Assembly: GCF_002217395.1 (NCBI RefSeq)
Contig: NZ_MUHD01000021.1
Location: forward strand, 1-64,000
Length of the DNA stretch: 64,000 nucleotides
Reading direction: 5' to 3'
DNA from: Flavobacterium plurextorum
GTDB taxonomy: Bacteria; Bacteroidota; Bacteroidia; Flavobacteriales; Flavobacteriaceae
Made by a program: the position numbers and the translations under genes. This document shows positions 1 through 8,611 of the stretch, in pieces (within the stretch, counting starts at the first letter, position 1; each line of letters begins with the position of its first letter). The notes beneath the pieces are model-generated. The model did not search any database, had not been told where the DNA came from, and saw only the letters and a list, made by a program, of their open reading frames with translations.

Positions 1-15
1 AAATACTTTTTTCAT
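1..15 (-). CDS. Start of a gene running off the left edge (5 codons)
   Basis: Reading leftwards, an ATG followed by codons for K-K-V-F begins at base 15. A Bacteroidota -7 box (TATCTTTG on the minus strand, bases 53-60) lies about 38 bases upstream of it, which is normal spacing. Only five residues are visible, so the product cannot be named. Confidence 0.4.
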
Positions 16-52
16 CTTACTTTATTATAAAAGGTTAATTATTAATTCGTGG

Positions 53-60
53 CAAAGATA
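53..60 (-). promoter_or_regulatory. -7 promoter box TATCTTTG
   Basis: A perfect match to the Bacteroidota -7 consensus TAnnTTTG on the minus strand. It is placed to drive the gene that starts at base 15 and leaves the window. Confidence 0.5.
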
Positions 61-360
61 TAAATTTTTTAATATGTAAAATATTTTTTTATTTTTTTTT
101 TAAAATATTTTCATTGCTCACGTTTATCTTAGTTAACAAATAATGTGCCAGAATGATAAAGTTATCTTAAATTGTTTATTTTTCTGTGCAAATTATTATT
201 TAGTGAATATTCTTTATTGAAATGAGTGGTTTTAAACCTCTTATTTATGATTTGTTTTCTTTTCTTAACGAATTTATAAGATCATAGATAAGAACATAAT
301 GTGTAAATGTGTACACAATGTAAAAATAAGAATCATAAAACGTAGAAAGAGAAAGAACGC
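61..360. other. AT-rich intergenic stretch
   Basis: About 300 bases with long A/T runs and no convincing coding frame, lying between the 3' end of the Kdo transferase gene and the promoter of the gene at the left edge. I see no RNA gene or strong hairpin in it. Confidence 0.5.
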
Positions 361-1590
361 TTATGAAATGGTTGTCATTATAGTGCTTGTTGCACCTTTG
401 TTTTCTTCAATAAATGATTTACAGATTTTGCTTTTTTCTTTAAAAAAGGCATCATCGTTTAACAAACGATCAAAAACAATCTTCAATTCGCTAAAAGTAG
501 ATACAGGAATACATCCTTTTAGTTCTACTAAAGATACAGCTTCTGCAAAATTTGCAAAATTTGGTCCTATTACAATCGGAATTCCAAATGTGGCTGGTTC
601 TAAAATATTATGAATTCCTGGATTTCCAAAACCGCCTCCTACATATGCGATTGCGGCATAACTGTAAATCTTGGTAAGAAGTCCAATAGTATCTATTATA
701 AAGACATTATAATTAGATAGATCTTTGCCTTCTTTTTCTGAATATAAAACAGTAGATTTAGTAAGGAGTGATTTTAATGCAGCAATTTGATCAGTTTTGA
801 TATTATGCGGGGCAATAATGAATTTTATATTGTCTGGTGCTTGATTGATATATTCGGCTATTAAAGCTTCATCTTTCGGCCAAGAACTGCCTATGACTAT
901 CGCAGGTTGATTGTTTTTGAAATTTTCGATATAATCAAGCTTGTTGTCTCTCTCTAAAATTGCTGCGACTCTGTCAAAACGAGTGTCGCCGGAGATAACT
1001 ACATTTTTAAAACCAATTGCTTCGATTTTTTGTTTCGAACTTTCGTTCTGAACAAAAAAGAAGGTAAAAGCTTTTAGAGCATTTCTATAAAATCCGCCGT
1101 ACCATTTAAAGAACATCTGATTGTCTCTAAAAATTCCTGAAATCAAATAGGTTGGTGTTTTACTTTTCTCCAGCTCCTTTAAATAGTTAAGCCAAAACTC
1201 ATATTTAATGAAAAAGACAAATTCAGGGTGAACGAGTTTTAGAAAGTGTTTTGCGTTGCTTTTAGAGTCTAATGGCAAATAAACGGTTGCATCGGCAACA
1301 GTATTGTTTTTACGTACCTCATATCCTGAAGGAGAAAAAAAGGTAACAATGATTTTGTGAGAAGGATATTTTTCTTTGATTTTTTCAATTACAGGAAGAC
1401 CTTGTTCGTATTCGCCAAGTGAAGCCGAGTGAAACCAAATAGTTTTGTCTGAAGGTTTTATTTTTTCTTCTAAAATTGCAAAAACGTTTTTTCGTCCCTC
1501 AACGAAAAGCTTAATTTTCGGACTAAAAAGGGCGACAATTTTCAGAAAAAAGCCCGCAATAGAAATAACTAAATTATATAGAAAAAGCAT
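361..1590 (-). CDS. waaA: 3-deoxy-D-manno-octulosonic acid (Kdo) transferase
   Basis: This enzyme transfers Kdo from CMP-Kdo to lipid A precursor at the inner face of the cytoplasmic membrane, an essential step of lipopolysaccharide core synthesis. The 409-residue length is normal. The N-terminus is a hydrophobic membrane anchor (about 1-25). The acceptor-domain motif HSASLGEYEQ (54-63) carries the catalytic Glu, GDTRFDR is near 201-207, the Rossmann-domain GSSWPKDE is at 234-241, and the donor-binding GGGFGNPGIHN...EP segment is near 317-330. The first ATG fits the family. The gene stands alone, divergent from the aminotransferase gene to its right. Mono- or bifunctionality cannot be read from sequence alone. 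Confidence 0.95.
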   Translation of the reverse strand: MLFLYNLVISIAGFFLKIVALFSPKIKLFVEGRKNVFAILEEKIKPSDKTIWFHSASLGEYEQGLPVIEKIKEKYPSHKIIVTFFSPSGYEVRKNNTVADATVYLPLDSKSNAKHFLKLVHPEFVFFIKYEFWLNYLKELEKSKTPTYLISGIFRDNQMFFKWYGGFYRNALKAFTFFFVQNESSKQKIEAIGFKNVVISGDTRFDRVAAILERDNKLDYIENFKNNQPAIVIGSSWPKDEALIAEYINQAPDNIKFIIAPHNIKTDQIAALKSLLTKSTVLYSEKEGKDLSNYNVFIIDTIGLLTKIYSYAAIAYVGGGFGNPGIHNILEPATFGIPIVIGPNFANFAEAVSLVELKGCIPVSTFSELKIVFDRLLNDDAFFKEKSKICKSFIEENKGATSTIMTTIS

Positions 1591-1657
1591 CTGTTTATTT
1601 TTGTGGCTAAATTACATTTCTTTCGACTATTTTCATGGTTTGAAGTTATTAAATAAC

Positions 1658-1665
1658 TATTTTTG
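1658..1665 (+). promoter_or_regulatory. -7 promoter box TATTTTTG
   Basis: A TAnnTTTG match with a TTTG (1639-1642) 15 bases upstream as the -33 element. It overlaps an upstream in-frame ATG-like start at 1663, so that start cannot be on the mRNA. The aminotransferase therefore starts at 1726. Confidence 0.6.
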
Positions 1666-1725
1666 TTCCTCCTTTTAGAGAATCTGATAGTAAAACAGAT
1701 CTTTAATTTTAAAAATATATTGAAA

Positions 1726-2859
1726 ATGAAAAAAATTCAAATGGTTGACTTAAAGAGTCAATATGAAAAAATAAAAACTACTGTTGATGCTTCGATTCAA
1801 GAAGTTTTAGATACTAATACTTATATAAACGGACCTTTAGTACATCAATTTCAAAAAAATCTTGAAGATTATTTAGGAGCAAAACATGTAATTCCGTGTG
1901 CAAATGGAACTGATGCTTTACAAATCGCTATGATGGGATTGGATTTAAAACCGGGAGACGAAGTTATTACTGCCGATTTTACTTTTGCAGCAACTGTTGA
2001 GGTTATTGCGCTTCTGCAATTAACACCTGTTTTGGTTGATGTTGATATGGTAAATATGAATATTGATATTGAAGCCATTAAAAAGGCAATTACACCAAAA
2101 ACGAAAGCGATTGTTCCAGTTCATTTATTTGGTCGCGCCGCAAATATGGATGCGATTATGGAAATTGCTGCTGAACATAATTTATATGTAATTGAAGATA
2201 ATGCTCAGGCTATTGGTGCTGATTATATTTCTAAATCAGGAACAAAAAGTAAAGTTGGGGTTATCGGACATGTTGCTGCGACTTCATTTTTTCCTTCTAA
2301 AAATCTTGGTTGTTATGGAGATGGAGGAGCAATTTTTACAAATGATGATAAATTAGCGCACATAATCCGCGGAATTGTAAATCACGGAATGTATGAGCGT
2401 TATCATCATGATGTTGTTGGAGTAAATTCACGTTTAGACAGTATTCAAGCTGGGGTTTTAAATGCAAAACTGCCTTTGTTGGATGAATATAATAAAGCAC
2501 GTCGTTTAGCAGCAACAAAATACAATGCAGCTTTCGCTGGAAATGCACATATTATTACGCCGGATTTTGATGCAAATGAAAACGATCACGTTTTTCATCA
2601 GTATGTATTAAGAATTTTAGATGCTGATAGAAATGCTTTGATGCAGCATTTATTAGATAAAGGAATTCCATGTGCAATTTATTATCCAATTCCGTTGCAC
2701 TCTCAAAAAGCATATGTAGATTCTCGTTATAAAGAAGAGCAATTTCCAGTTACAAATCAATTAGTAAAAGAGGTTATCGCTTTACCAATGCATACAGAAC
2801 TTGATGATGAACAAATTAAATTTATTACCGATTCTGTTTTGGAATTTTTGAATAAATAA
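1726..2859 (+). CDS. DegT/DnrJ/EryC1/StrS family PLP aminotransferase
   Basis: A PLP-dependent sugar aminotransferase-fold protein of 377 residues. Such enzymes aminate keto-sugar nucleotides for surface polysaccharides. The N-terminal MVDLKSQYEKIK, the EDNAQAIG motif (157-164) and the PLP lysine in SFFPSK (Lys192) are all present. The start is placed at 1726 because the longer frame would begin inside the promoter and adds residues foreign to the family. galE follows 42 bases downstream on the same strand, so the two are probably co-transcribed for nucleotide-sugar metabolism. The exact substrate is not readable; flavobacterial homologues are often labelled transcriptional regulator by old annotation, which I consider wrong. 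Confidence 0.9.
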   Translation: MKKIQMVDLKSQYEKIKTTVDASIQEVLDTNTYINGPLVHQFQKNLEDYLGAKHVIPCANGTDALQIAMMGLDLKPGDEVITADFTFAATVEVIALLQLTPVLVDVDMVNMNIDIEAIKKAITPKTKAIVPVHLFGRAANMDAIMEIAAEHNLYVIEDNAQAIGADYISKSGTKSKVGVIGHVAATSFFPSKNLGCYGDGGAIFTNDDKLAHIIRGIVNHGMYERYHHDVVGVNSRLDSIQAGVLNAKLPLLDEYNKARRLAATKYNAAFAGNAHIITPDFDANENDHVFHQYVLRILDADRNALMQHLLDKGIPCAIYYPIPLHSQKAYVDSRYKEEQFPVTNQLVKEVIALPMHTELDDEQIKFITDSVLEFLNK

Positions 2860-2901
2860 AATAATTAAACCAAATAAACAACAGCACAAAACAACCACAA
2901 A

Positions 2902-3915
2902 ATGAAAGTATTAGTAACAGGAGGATTAGGATTTATTGGTTCTCATACCGTAGTCGAATTGCAAAATGAAGGCTTTGAAGTTGTGATAATTGATAATCTT
3001 TCAAACTCTACCGAAGATGTTTTAAAGGGAATTACAGCAATTACAGGAAAAACGCCTTTGTTTGAAAAAATTGATTTAAGAGAAAAAAGTGCCGTTCAGG
3101 ATTTCTTTAAAAAACATAACGATGTTACTGGGGTAATTCATTTTGCAGCGTCGAAAGCAGTTGGAGAAAGTGTTGAAAATCCATTGTTGTATTATGAAAA
3201 CAACATTAACACTTTAGTTTATCTTTTACAGGAATTACAACAAAAACCAGAAGCAAGTTTTATTTTTAGTTCGTCTTGTACGGTTTACGGTCAAGCCGAA
3301 AAAATGCCAATTACAGAAGATGCTCCAGTGCAAACCGCGATGTCTCCTTATGGAAATACGAAACAAATTGGAGAGGAAATTATTTCAGATACAGCAAAAG
3401 TAACTAATATCAATGCTATTTTGCTGCGTTATTTTAATCCAGTTGGGGCACATTCTACAAATGAAATCGGAGAATTGCCAATTGGTGTTCCTCAAAATTT
3501 AGTGCCATTTATTACGCAAACTGGAATAGGAATTCGTAAGGAGTTATCCGTTTTTGGAGATGATTATCCAACACCTGATGGAACTGCCGTTCGTGATTAT
3601 ATTCATGTCGTAGATTTAGCGAAAGCGCACGTAATTGCATTACAGCGTTTGTTGAATAAAAAGAATTTGGCAAAAGTAGAAACTTTCAATTTGGGAACGG
3701 GAAAAGGAAGTTCAGTTCTAGAAGTAATTCAAAGTTTTGAAAAAGTGAGTGGTAAAAAGCTGCCTTATAAAATTATGCCGCGTCGTGAAGGTGATATTAC
3801 CGAAGCTTATGCAAATACAGATAAAGCAAATAATGTTTTAGGCTGGAAAGCTCAATTAAGTTTAGACGAAGCGATGGCAAGCGCTTGGAAATGGGAACAG
3901 AAAGTTTGTTCTTGA
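2902..3915 (+). CDS. galE: UDP-glucose 4-epimerase
   Basis: An extended short-chain dehydrogenase that interconverts UDP-glucose and UDP-galactose with bound NAD. The Rossmann motif GGLGFIGSH (7-15), the SSSCTVYG serine region (about 123-130) and the catalytic Tyr150-x3-Lys154 (YGNTK) are all visible, and the 337-residue length is typical. It follows the DegT aminotransferase by 42 bases and ends in a strong hairpin at 3951-3981. Specificity for UDP-GlcNAc/GalNAc cannot be excluded. Confidence 0.93.
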   Translation: MKVLVTGGLGFIGSHTVVELQNEGFEVVIIDNLSNSTEDVLKGITAITGKTPLFEKIDLREKSAVQDFFKKHNDVTGVIHFAASKAVGESVENPLLYYENNINTLVYLLQELQQKPEASFIFSSSCTVYGQAEKMPITEDAPVQTAMSPYGNTKQIGEEIISDTAKVTNINAILLRYFNPVGAHSTNEIGELPIGVPQNLVPFITQTGIGIRKELSVFGDDYPTPDGTAVRDYIHVVDLAKAHVIALQRLLNKKNLAKVETFNLGTGKGSSVLEVIQSFEKVSGKKLPYKIMPRREGDITEAYANTDKANNVLGWKAQLSLDEAMASAWKWEQKVCS

Positions 3916-3950
3916 TTTAGTGATCAGCCGTTAATAATTCGATATAAATA

Positions 3951-3981
3951 AAAATCCCAAATGATTATCATTTGGGATTTT
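3951..3981. terminator. Bidirectional hairpin terminator
   Basis: A 14-base perfect stem (AAAATCCCAAATGA and its complement) with a 3-base loop and T-runs on both sides. It sits between the convergent galE and fabD genes and can serve both. Confidence 0.85.
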
Positions 3982-4037
3982 TTTATATCTATAGTTTTTA
4001 ATTGATCACTAAAAAACGGATCACTGAATACTAAAAT

Positions 4038-4913
4038 TTAAGCATTAGCAGTAGCAGCTTCCTTGTCAATTTTATTAATCAAACCAGCTAATACTTTTCC
4101 TGGTCCAACCTCTGTAAACAAAGTAGCGCCGTCAGCAATCATTTGTTGTACAGATTGAGTCCATTTAACTGGAGCAGTCAATTGAATAATTAAGTTCTTT
4201 TTGATTTCGTTTGCATCAGAAACTGCATTTGCAGTTACGTTTTGATATACTGGGCAAATAGGAGTAGAGAAAGTTGTTGCTTCAATCGCAGCTGCTAATT
4301 CTTCTCTTGCAGGTTCCATCATTGGTGAATGAAATGCGCCTCCAACAGGTAAAATTAAAGCACGTTTTGCTCCTGCAGCTTTCATCGCTTCACAAGCTTT
4401 TTCAACAGCAGTAGTTTCTCCAGAAATTACTAATTGTCCTGGGCAGTTGTAATTCGCGGCAACCACGATTCCATCGATAGAAGCACAAACCTCTTCAACA
4501 ATATTATCTGCTAAACCTAAAACTGCGGCCATTGTAGATGGAGTAATTTCACAGGCTTTTTGCATAGCAAGAGCACGTTGAGAAACCAATTTTAATCCGT
4601 CTTCAAAAGATAAAGTTCCGTTGGCAACCAAAGCTGAAAATTCTCCTAAAGAATGTCCGGCAACCATTTCTGGTTTAAAATCATCTCCTAAAGTTTTAGC
4701 CAGGATAACAGAGTGCAAAAATACAGCAGGCTGTGTAACTTTAGTTTCTTTTAGTTCTTCGGCAGTGCCTTCAAACATAATATCAGTAATTCTAAAACCT
4801 AAAATTTCATTAGCTTTTTCGAATAATTCTTTGGCTAAAGCCGAGTTTTCATATAAGTCTTTGCCCATTCCTGTATACTGTGCGCCTTGACCTGGAAATA
4901 CGTATGCTTTCAT
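4038..4913 (-). CDS. fabD: Malonyl-CoA:ACP transacylase
   Basis: Loads malonyl groups onto acyl carrier protein for type II fatty-acid synthesis in the cytosol. The N-terminal FPGQGAQYTGMG, the nucleophile elbow GHSLGE (86-91, Ser88) and the catalytic His in GGAFHSPMM are present; 291 residues is normal. The start at 4913 (MKAYVFPGQG) is chosen over one 45 bases upstream because family members begin there and the promoter box at 4967-4974 leaves a leader of normal length. Confidence 0.95.
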   Translation of the reverse strand: MKAYVFPGQGAQYTGMGKDLYENSALAKELFEKANEILGFRITDIMFEGTAEELKETKVTQPAVFLHSVILAKTLGDDFKPEMVAGHSLGEFSALVANGTLSFEDGLKLVSQRALAMQKACEITPSTMAAVLGLADNIVEEVCASIDGIVVAANYNCPGQLVISGETTAVEKACEAMKAAGAKRALILPVGGAFHSPMMEPAREELAAAIEATTFSTPICPVYQNVTANAVSDANEIKKNLIIQLTAPVKWTQSVQQMIADGATLFTEVGPGKVLAGLINKIDKEAATANA

Positions 4914-4966
4914 TTGTCTAATTTGTTTTTTATTTTTTGGAATTGAAATTAGTTTCAATTGAAAGG

Positions 4967-4974
4967 CAAAAATA
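4967..4974 (-). promoter_or_regulatory. -7 promoter box for fabD (TATTTTTG)
   Basis: A consensus TAnnTTTG on the minus strand about 54 bases upstream of the chosen fabD start. Confidence 0.55.
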
Positions 4975-4982
4975 ACACTTTT

Positions 4983-5345
4983 TTATTTCGTATAATCCTT
5001 AAACATGTAAATCCATGCTAACCTCGAAAATCTTAAATTAAAAGAAGTGAGTAAAGTTATGACAACTGCTATGATTGGAATGATTCTTAAATCGAAATTT
5101 TTCTCAAAGAAAAATTGTGCAATACAATAGGTCGCGATTCCTTGAGCAACTGTTAATCCGTAGTTTACGTACATCGCACCAAAGAAATAACCAGGCTCTT
5201 TTTGAAATTTGTAATTGCAATGACTACAGTATTCATTCATTTTTGGAAGACCAAAAGTCAAAAAAATATTTTTGTCTGTAAACACTTTTCCTTTATGACA
5301 AATAGGACATTCGTTGCTTAAGATATGAGTTAATGCGCTTGACAT
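4983..5345 (-). CDS. DUF983 membrane protein with zinc-ribbon-like N-terminus
   Basis: A 120-residue protein of the DUF983 family, whose function is unknown. Two cysteine pairs, CPIC near residue 13 and CSHC near 40, suggest a small cytosolic zinc ribbon. Two hydrophobic segments follow (about 60-80 and 88-105). It has its own promoter box at 5369-5376 and lies just upstream of fabD on the same strand, so read-through into fabD is possible. Confidence 0.85.
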   Translation of the reverse strand: MSSALTHILSNECPICHKGKVFTDKNIFLTFGLPKMNEYCSHCNYKFQKEPGYFFGAMYVNYGLTVAQGIATYCIAQFFFEKNFDLRIIPIIAVVITLLTSFNLRFSRLAWIYMFKDYTK

Positions 5346-5368
5346 GATTTTGTTATTTTTTATTTATA

Positions 5369-5376
5369 CAAAGGTA
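5369..5376 (-). promoter_or_regulatory. -7 promoter box TACCTTTG
   Basis: A TAnnTTTG match on the minus strand, 24 bases upstream of the DUF983 gene start. Confidence 0.6.
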
Positions 5377-5531
5377 ATTCAGAGTATTATAAAAGGCTTT
5401 TTTATATCTTCGCTGATTATAGCACAATAAAGACATTTTTATAGCATCGCGACCTTAAACGACTTCGTAAATGAAAAAAGTGAATATACGATTGTGCATG
5501 TGATCAATAAAAAAAAACAAATTCTACATAT

Positions 5532-6395
5532 ATGAAAAAATATCCTGTTTATAGTGTTCAGAATTTTAACTGCAATGATATTCATCGCGATTTTTATGTA
5601 AATACATTTAAAGAACATCTAAAAAGCCACAGTTTTGTCGAAGAACCGCATCGTCATGATTCTTACTTAATGGTATTTTTTACAAAAGGCTCTGGATTGC
5701 ACGAAGTCGATTTTGATCAATTCGAAATAAAAAGAGGTAGTTTGTTTGTGCTGCAGCCTGGGCAAATGCATCATTGGAGTTTGTCTGAAGATGTAGAGGG
5801 TTTTGTAATTATTTTTTCTCAGGAATTGTATAATCTATATTTCGGACAAAAAAATATCAACGATTATAATTTTTACCATTCGATCCATAATCGTCCTGAA
5901 ATGGTTTTTGAAGAAAAAGAAATTCCTAGAATTCTTTCGTATTTTAATTTACTGATTCAGGAAAGTAATGAAAATGCGAAATATCAATTGGATAAAATGT
6001 TGAATTTGTTAGATTCAATTCATATTGAAATCGCTCGTAAGTACAGTGAGACCTATTCGCATCAAACACATTCGTATAATATTAAAATCAACAAGTTTGA
6101 ATCGTTATTGGAAGAATATTTTAGAACAGAAAAACTCCCGTCTTTCTATGCGGAAAAGCTAAATATTACGCTAAAACATTTAAACCGAATCTGCAATGAA
6201 ATTCTGCAGAAAACTGCCACAGAAGTGATTACAGATCGTGTGATTTTAGAAATAAAGAGAATGCTAATTGATAAACAATTAGCAGTAAATGAAGTGGCTT
6301 TTAAAGTAGGTTACGAAGATTATTCCTATTTCTCCAGATTCTTCAAAAAACAAACAGGAATGTCTCCAACAGAATTCCGAAATACAATTCGCTGA
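5532..6395 (+). CDS. AraC-family transcriptional regulator
   Basis: A 287-residue regulator with an N-terminal cupin-like sensing domain (EPHRHDSYLMVFF near 37-50, HEVDF) and a C-terminal double helix-turn-helix. The second helix-turn-helix carries the family signature VAFKVGYEDYSYFSRFFKKQTGMSPTEF in the last 40 residues. The ligand is unknown. It is convergent with the yceI gene and lies close to yceI, the ferredoxin-like and pirin genes. It could control the shared motif in the yceI and pirin promoters, but that is inference from position only. Confidence 0.9.
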   Translation: MKKYPVYSVQNFNCNDIHRDFYVNTFKEHLKSHSFVEEPHRHDSYLMVFFTKGSGLHEVDFDQFEIKRGSLFVLQPGQMHHWSLSEDVEGFVIIFSQELYNLYFGQKNINDYNFYHSIHNRPEMVFEEKEIPRILSYFNLLIQESNENAKYQLDKMLNLLDSIHIEIARKYSETYSHQTHSYNIKINKFESLLEEYFRTEKLPSFYAEKLNITLKHLNRICNEILQKTATEVITDRVILEIKRMLIDKQLAVNEVAFKVGYEDYSYFSRFFKKQTGMSPTEFRNTIR

Positions 6396-6401
6396 TTTTT
6401 T

Positions 6402-6565
6402 AGCCACGAATTACACTAATTTCCACGAATTATTATTTTCTATTTTTTTTGCCACAGATTAAAAAAGATTTTTTTTCCTGTATTGTGAGAATAAATAATC
6501 TGTGAAAATCCTTTTAATCTGTGGCAAAAAAATAATTCGTGGAAATTCGTGTAATTCTTGGCAAA
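6402..6565. repeat. Long imperfect palindromic repeat (CACGAATT / CACAGATT type)
   Basis: The left arm contains gccacgaattacactaattt and gccacagattaaaaaagat. The right arm contains their near-complements, ending in ttcgtgtaattcttggc. The whole can fold as one nested hairpin of about 160 bases. Related elements lie at 7287-7441, 14263-14405, 36278-36788 (split) and 37657-37744, always between genes. Confidence 0.8.
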
Positions 6566-6570
6566 CAAAA

Positions 6571-6602
6571 AAGCCTGCACTTCCTAAAAAAAGTGCAGGC
6601 TT
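6571..6602. terminator. Hairpin terminator between araC-type gene and yceI
   Basis: A 12-base perfect stem (AAGCCTGCACTT) with an 8-base loop, flanked by A/T runs, between convergent genes. Confidence 0.85.
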
Positions 6603-6636
6603 CTTAACCAACCAAATTAAAACGTATTATAAAGTA

Positions 6637-7170
6637 TTAAGCTTGTTTTACAAATTGTAATTCAATGTTTAATTTTACTTCTTCACCTACTAAAACACCT
6701 CCAGTTTCAAGAGCCGAATTCCAGTTTAAACCCCAATCTTTACGGTTGATTTTTCCTTCAATGTTTAAACCTACTTTTGTATTTCCCCAAGGATCAGTCA
6801 TAGTTCCGCTAAATTCTACAGGGAATTTTACAGTTTTAGAAATCCCTTTAATATCTAAATCACCAGTTAATTCATATTCTCCATCGTTTACTTTTTTGAA
6901 AGAGGAAGCTTTGAAAGCCAATTTCGGATGATTTTCGGCATCAAAGAAATCTCCGCTTCTTAAATGTCCGTCTCTGTCTGCATTTGCAGTGTCGATTGAA
7001 GCGATATCGCCAGAAAATTCAATCGCTGCATTTTCGAAATTATCTCCGTCTGAAGTAATTGTTGCATCATAAGTTCCAAATTTTCCTGAAACATTTGTAA
7101 ACATCATGTGTTTCACTTTAAAACCAATTTCTGAGTGTGTTGGGTCAATTGACCATTTTGTAGTTGCCAT
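6637..7170 (-). CDS. YceI family protein (cytosolic type, no signal peptide)
   Basis: A 177-residue YceI-type lipocalin-like barrel; the family binds isoprenoid or amphiphilic lipids. The core begins at residue 5 (WSIDPTHSEIGFKVKHMM), and the conserved RDGHLRSGDFFDAENHPKLAF and DLDIKGISKTV segments follow. Unlike the three YceI-related proteins at 59.5-63 kb it has no signal peptide. It has its own promoter with an inverted-repeat operator shared with the pirin gene. Confidence 0.93.
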   Translation of the reverse strand: MATTKWSIDPTHSEIGFKVKHMMFTNVSGKFGTYDATITSDGDNFENAAIEFSGDIASIDTANADRDGHLRSGDFFDAENHPKLAFKASSFKKVNDGEYELTGDLDIKGISKTVKFPVEFSGTMTDPWGNTKVGLNIEGKINRKDWGLNWNSALETGGVLVGEEVKLNIELQFVKQA

Positions 7171-7222
7171 AATTTTATTTTTTTAAATAATTAATTTATT
7201 TGTTTGTTTCATTTTGATAGGA

Positions 7223-7268
7223 CAAAGTTACGGTGGTAGTAAGCGTAACGCACTTAACCTAGATTAAG
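7223..7268 (-). promoter_or_regulatory. yceI promoter with CTTAA-N6-TTAAG operator
   Basis: The -7 box TAACTTTG is at 7223-7230. An inverted repeat cttaacctagattaag lies at 7253-7268, 22 bases further upstream. The pirin gene has the same arrangement with the same 22-base spacing at 8612-8657, including the intervening cggt and gca bases. This points to one regulator or sigma factor acting on both. Confidence 0.6.
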
Positions 7269-7286
7269 AAATAAAAAATGTGATGT

Positions 7287-7441
7287 TATTTGCCACTCCC
7301 GATAGCTATCGGGATTCACAGATTAAAAAGATTTTAGAAAAAATATAGCCACGAATTCACAAATTTTTTCTCAAGGATTGTAAAAAATAATTCGTGAATT
7401 CGTGGCAAAAAAAATCACTTTAATCTGTGAAATCTGTGGGA
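7287..7441. repeat. Palindromic repeat, CACGAATT / CACAGATT type
   Basis: An outer arm (ttcacagattaaaaagattt) and inner arm (gccacgaattcacaaatttt) are answered by gaattcgtggcaaaa and ttaatctgtgaaatctgtgg. A small perfect palindrome cccgatagctatcggg is embedded in the left arm. It fills the space between yceI and the ferredoxin-like gene. Confidence 0.75.
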
Positions 7442-7462
7442 AGAAAAACTAATGCTTAAAGC

Positions 7463-7693
7463 TTAGCTTTTGTTATTCATATAAAATGTCAACGCACCCG
7501 AAGGGCATTTTTTTACCGTTTCGATAATTTTTTCAGAAGTCGAAGCTTCGGCCACAATCCATGGTTTTTCTTTGGGACGAAAAACATCCGGATTGTTTTT
7601 TACGCAATTAGCAGAATGTATGCATTTTCCAGATTGCCAAACAATCGTTACTTCGCCATTTGTGTATTCTTTAATTAAGTTGTCTGGATTCAT
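7463..7693 (-). CDS. Small divergent 4Fe-4S mono-cluster protein (Fer4_19 / YjdI-like)
   Basis: A 76-residue protein with the cysteine pattern of divergent single-cluster ferredoxins: CIHSANC near residues 24-30 and KKCPSGAL near the C-terminus, with NNPDVFRP between. Such proteins are thought to carry one Fe-S cluster for electron transfer; the partner is unknown. The gene lies between yceI and pirin, reads the same way and has its own upstream space, so it is probably a separate unit of the same stress-like neighbourhood. Confidence 0.8.
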   Translation of the reverse strand: MNPDNLIKEYTNGEVTIVWQSGKCIHSANCVKNNPDVFRPKEKPWIVAEASTSEKIIETVKKCPSGALTFYMNNKS

Positions 7694-7795
7694 GATTGAA
7701 AATTTTAATAGTTAGTTTTAAGTGAATTAAGACCAATTTTCATCTAATAAAATTACGTTTTCTTTTTTATTTTTAGTAAAATTTGAACAAAAAAA

Positions 7796-7835
7796 GAAAC
7801 GATAATAAGTTGAAAATCAACTTAAATATCGTTTC
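7796..7835. terminator. Hairpin terminator after pirin gene
   Basis: Arms GAAACGATA...AAGTTGA and TCAACTT...TATCGTTTC with a short loop, followed by A/T runs. It lies directly 3' of the pirin gene on the minus strand. Confidence 0.7.
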
Positions 7836-7864
7836 TAAAAAAAATATTAATTGTAATCTTTGAA

Positions 7865-8581
7865 TTAATAGTTCATCGGAATATCCATCAATAAAAATTC
7901 AGCGTCTGTGTTTGCTTTAATGTTTAAAATGTCAGTTCCTGAAATTCCAACAGCATCACGAGTGTTTAATTCCTGACCATTGATGGTGACATTTCCTTTC
8001 AAAACAAAAGCATAAACTCCGTTACCTTCTTTTTTGATTTTATATTCTGTTGCAATTCCTGCATCAAAATTTCCCATATTAAACCAAGCATCTTGATGAA
8101 TCCAAACACCTTCATCATCTGCATTTGGAGATAAAACCTGAGCTAATTTATTGTGTCTGTCAGCAACATCTAAAGTAATTTGTTGGTAACGAGGCGTAAC
8201 ATTTCTTTTATTTGGAAACAACCAGATTTGCAATAATTTAGTCTGTTGATCTGCGTTAGGATTAAACTCACTATGCTGAATTCCAGTTCCGGCACTCATC
8301 ACCTGAATATCACCATTTTTGATGATTTCGGTATTTCCCATGCTGTCTTTATGAGCCAAATCACCTTCTAGCGGAATCGTAATGATTTCCATATTATCGT
8401 GAGGATGCGTTCCAAAACCCATTCCACCTGCAATTGTATCATCGTTCAAAACACGAAGTGCTCCAAACTGAATTCTATCTGGATTGTACCAGCTCGCAAA
8501 ACTAAAGCTGTGATAAGCGTTCAACCATCCGTGATTTGCATTTCCTCTTGTTTCTGCTTTGTGCAATACTATATTTTCCAT
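7865..8581 (-). CDS. Pirin family protein
   Basis: A 238-residue bicupin of the pirin family, Fe-dependent proteins with quercetinase or redox-sensing activity in some members. The metal-binding cupin motif is complete: GFGTHPHDNMEI supplies two His, and GTGIQHSEFN supplies His and Glu. The start at 8581 (MENIVLHKAETRGN) is preferred over one 51 bases upstream because family members begin there and the longer frame runs up to the promoter. The promoter at 8612-8657 is a near copy of the yceI promoter. Confidence 0.92.
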   Translation of the reverse strand: MENIVLHKAETRGNANHGWLNAYHSFSFASWYNPDRIQFGALRVLNDDTIAGGMGFGTHPHDNMEIITIPLEGDLAHKDSMGNTEIIKNGDIQVMSAGTGIQHSEFNPNADQQTKLLQIWLFPNKRNVTPRYQQITLDVADRHNKLAQVLSPNADDEGVWIHQDAWFNMGNFDAGIATEYKIKKEGNGVYAFVLKGNVTINGQELNTRDAVGISGTDILNIKANTDAEFLLMDIPMNY

Positions 8582-8611
8582 GATTTTGTATGTTTTGTTA
8601 ATTTTATAGTG

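Noticed and set aside
299-613. Open frame on the plus strand over the 3' end of waaA
   Set aside because: It lies antisense to a clear waaA coding region and its translation has no recognisable domain.
7716-7731. A third copy of the yceI/pirin operator upstream of the ferredoxin-like gene (ttaagtgaattaag)
   Set aside because: The two TTAAG elements are in direct, not inverted, order and there is no -7 box at the same spacing.
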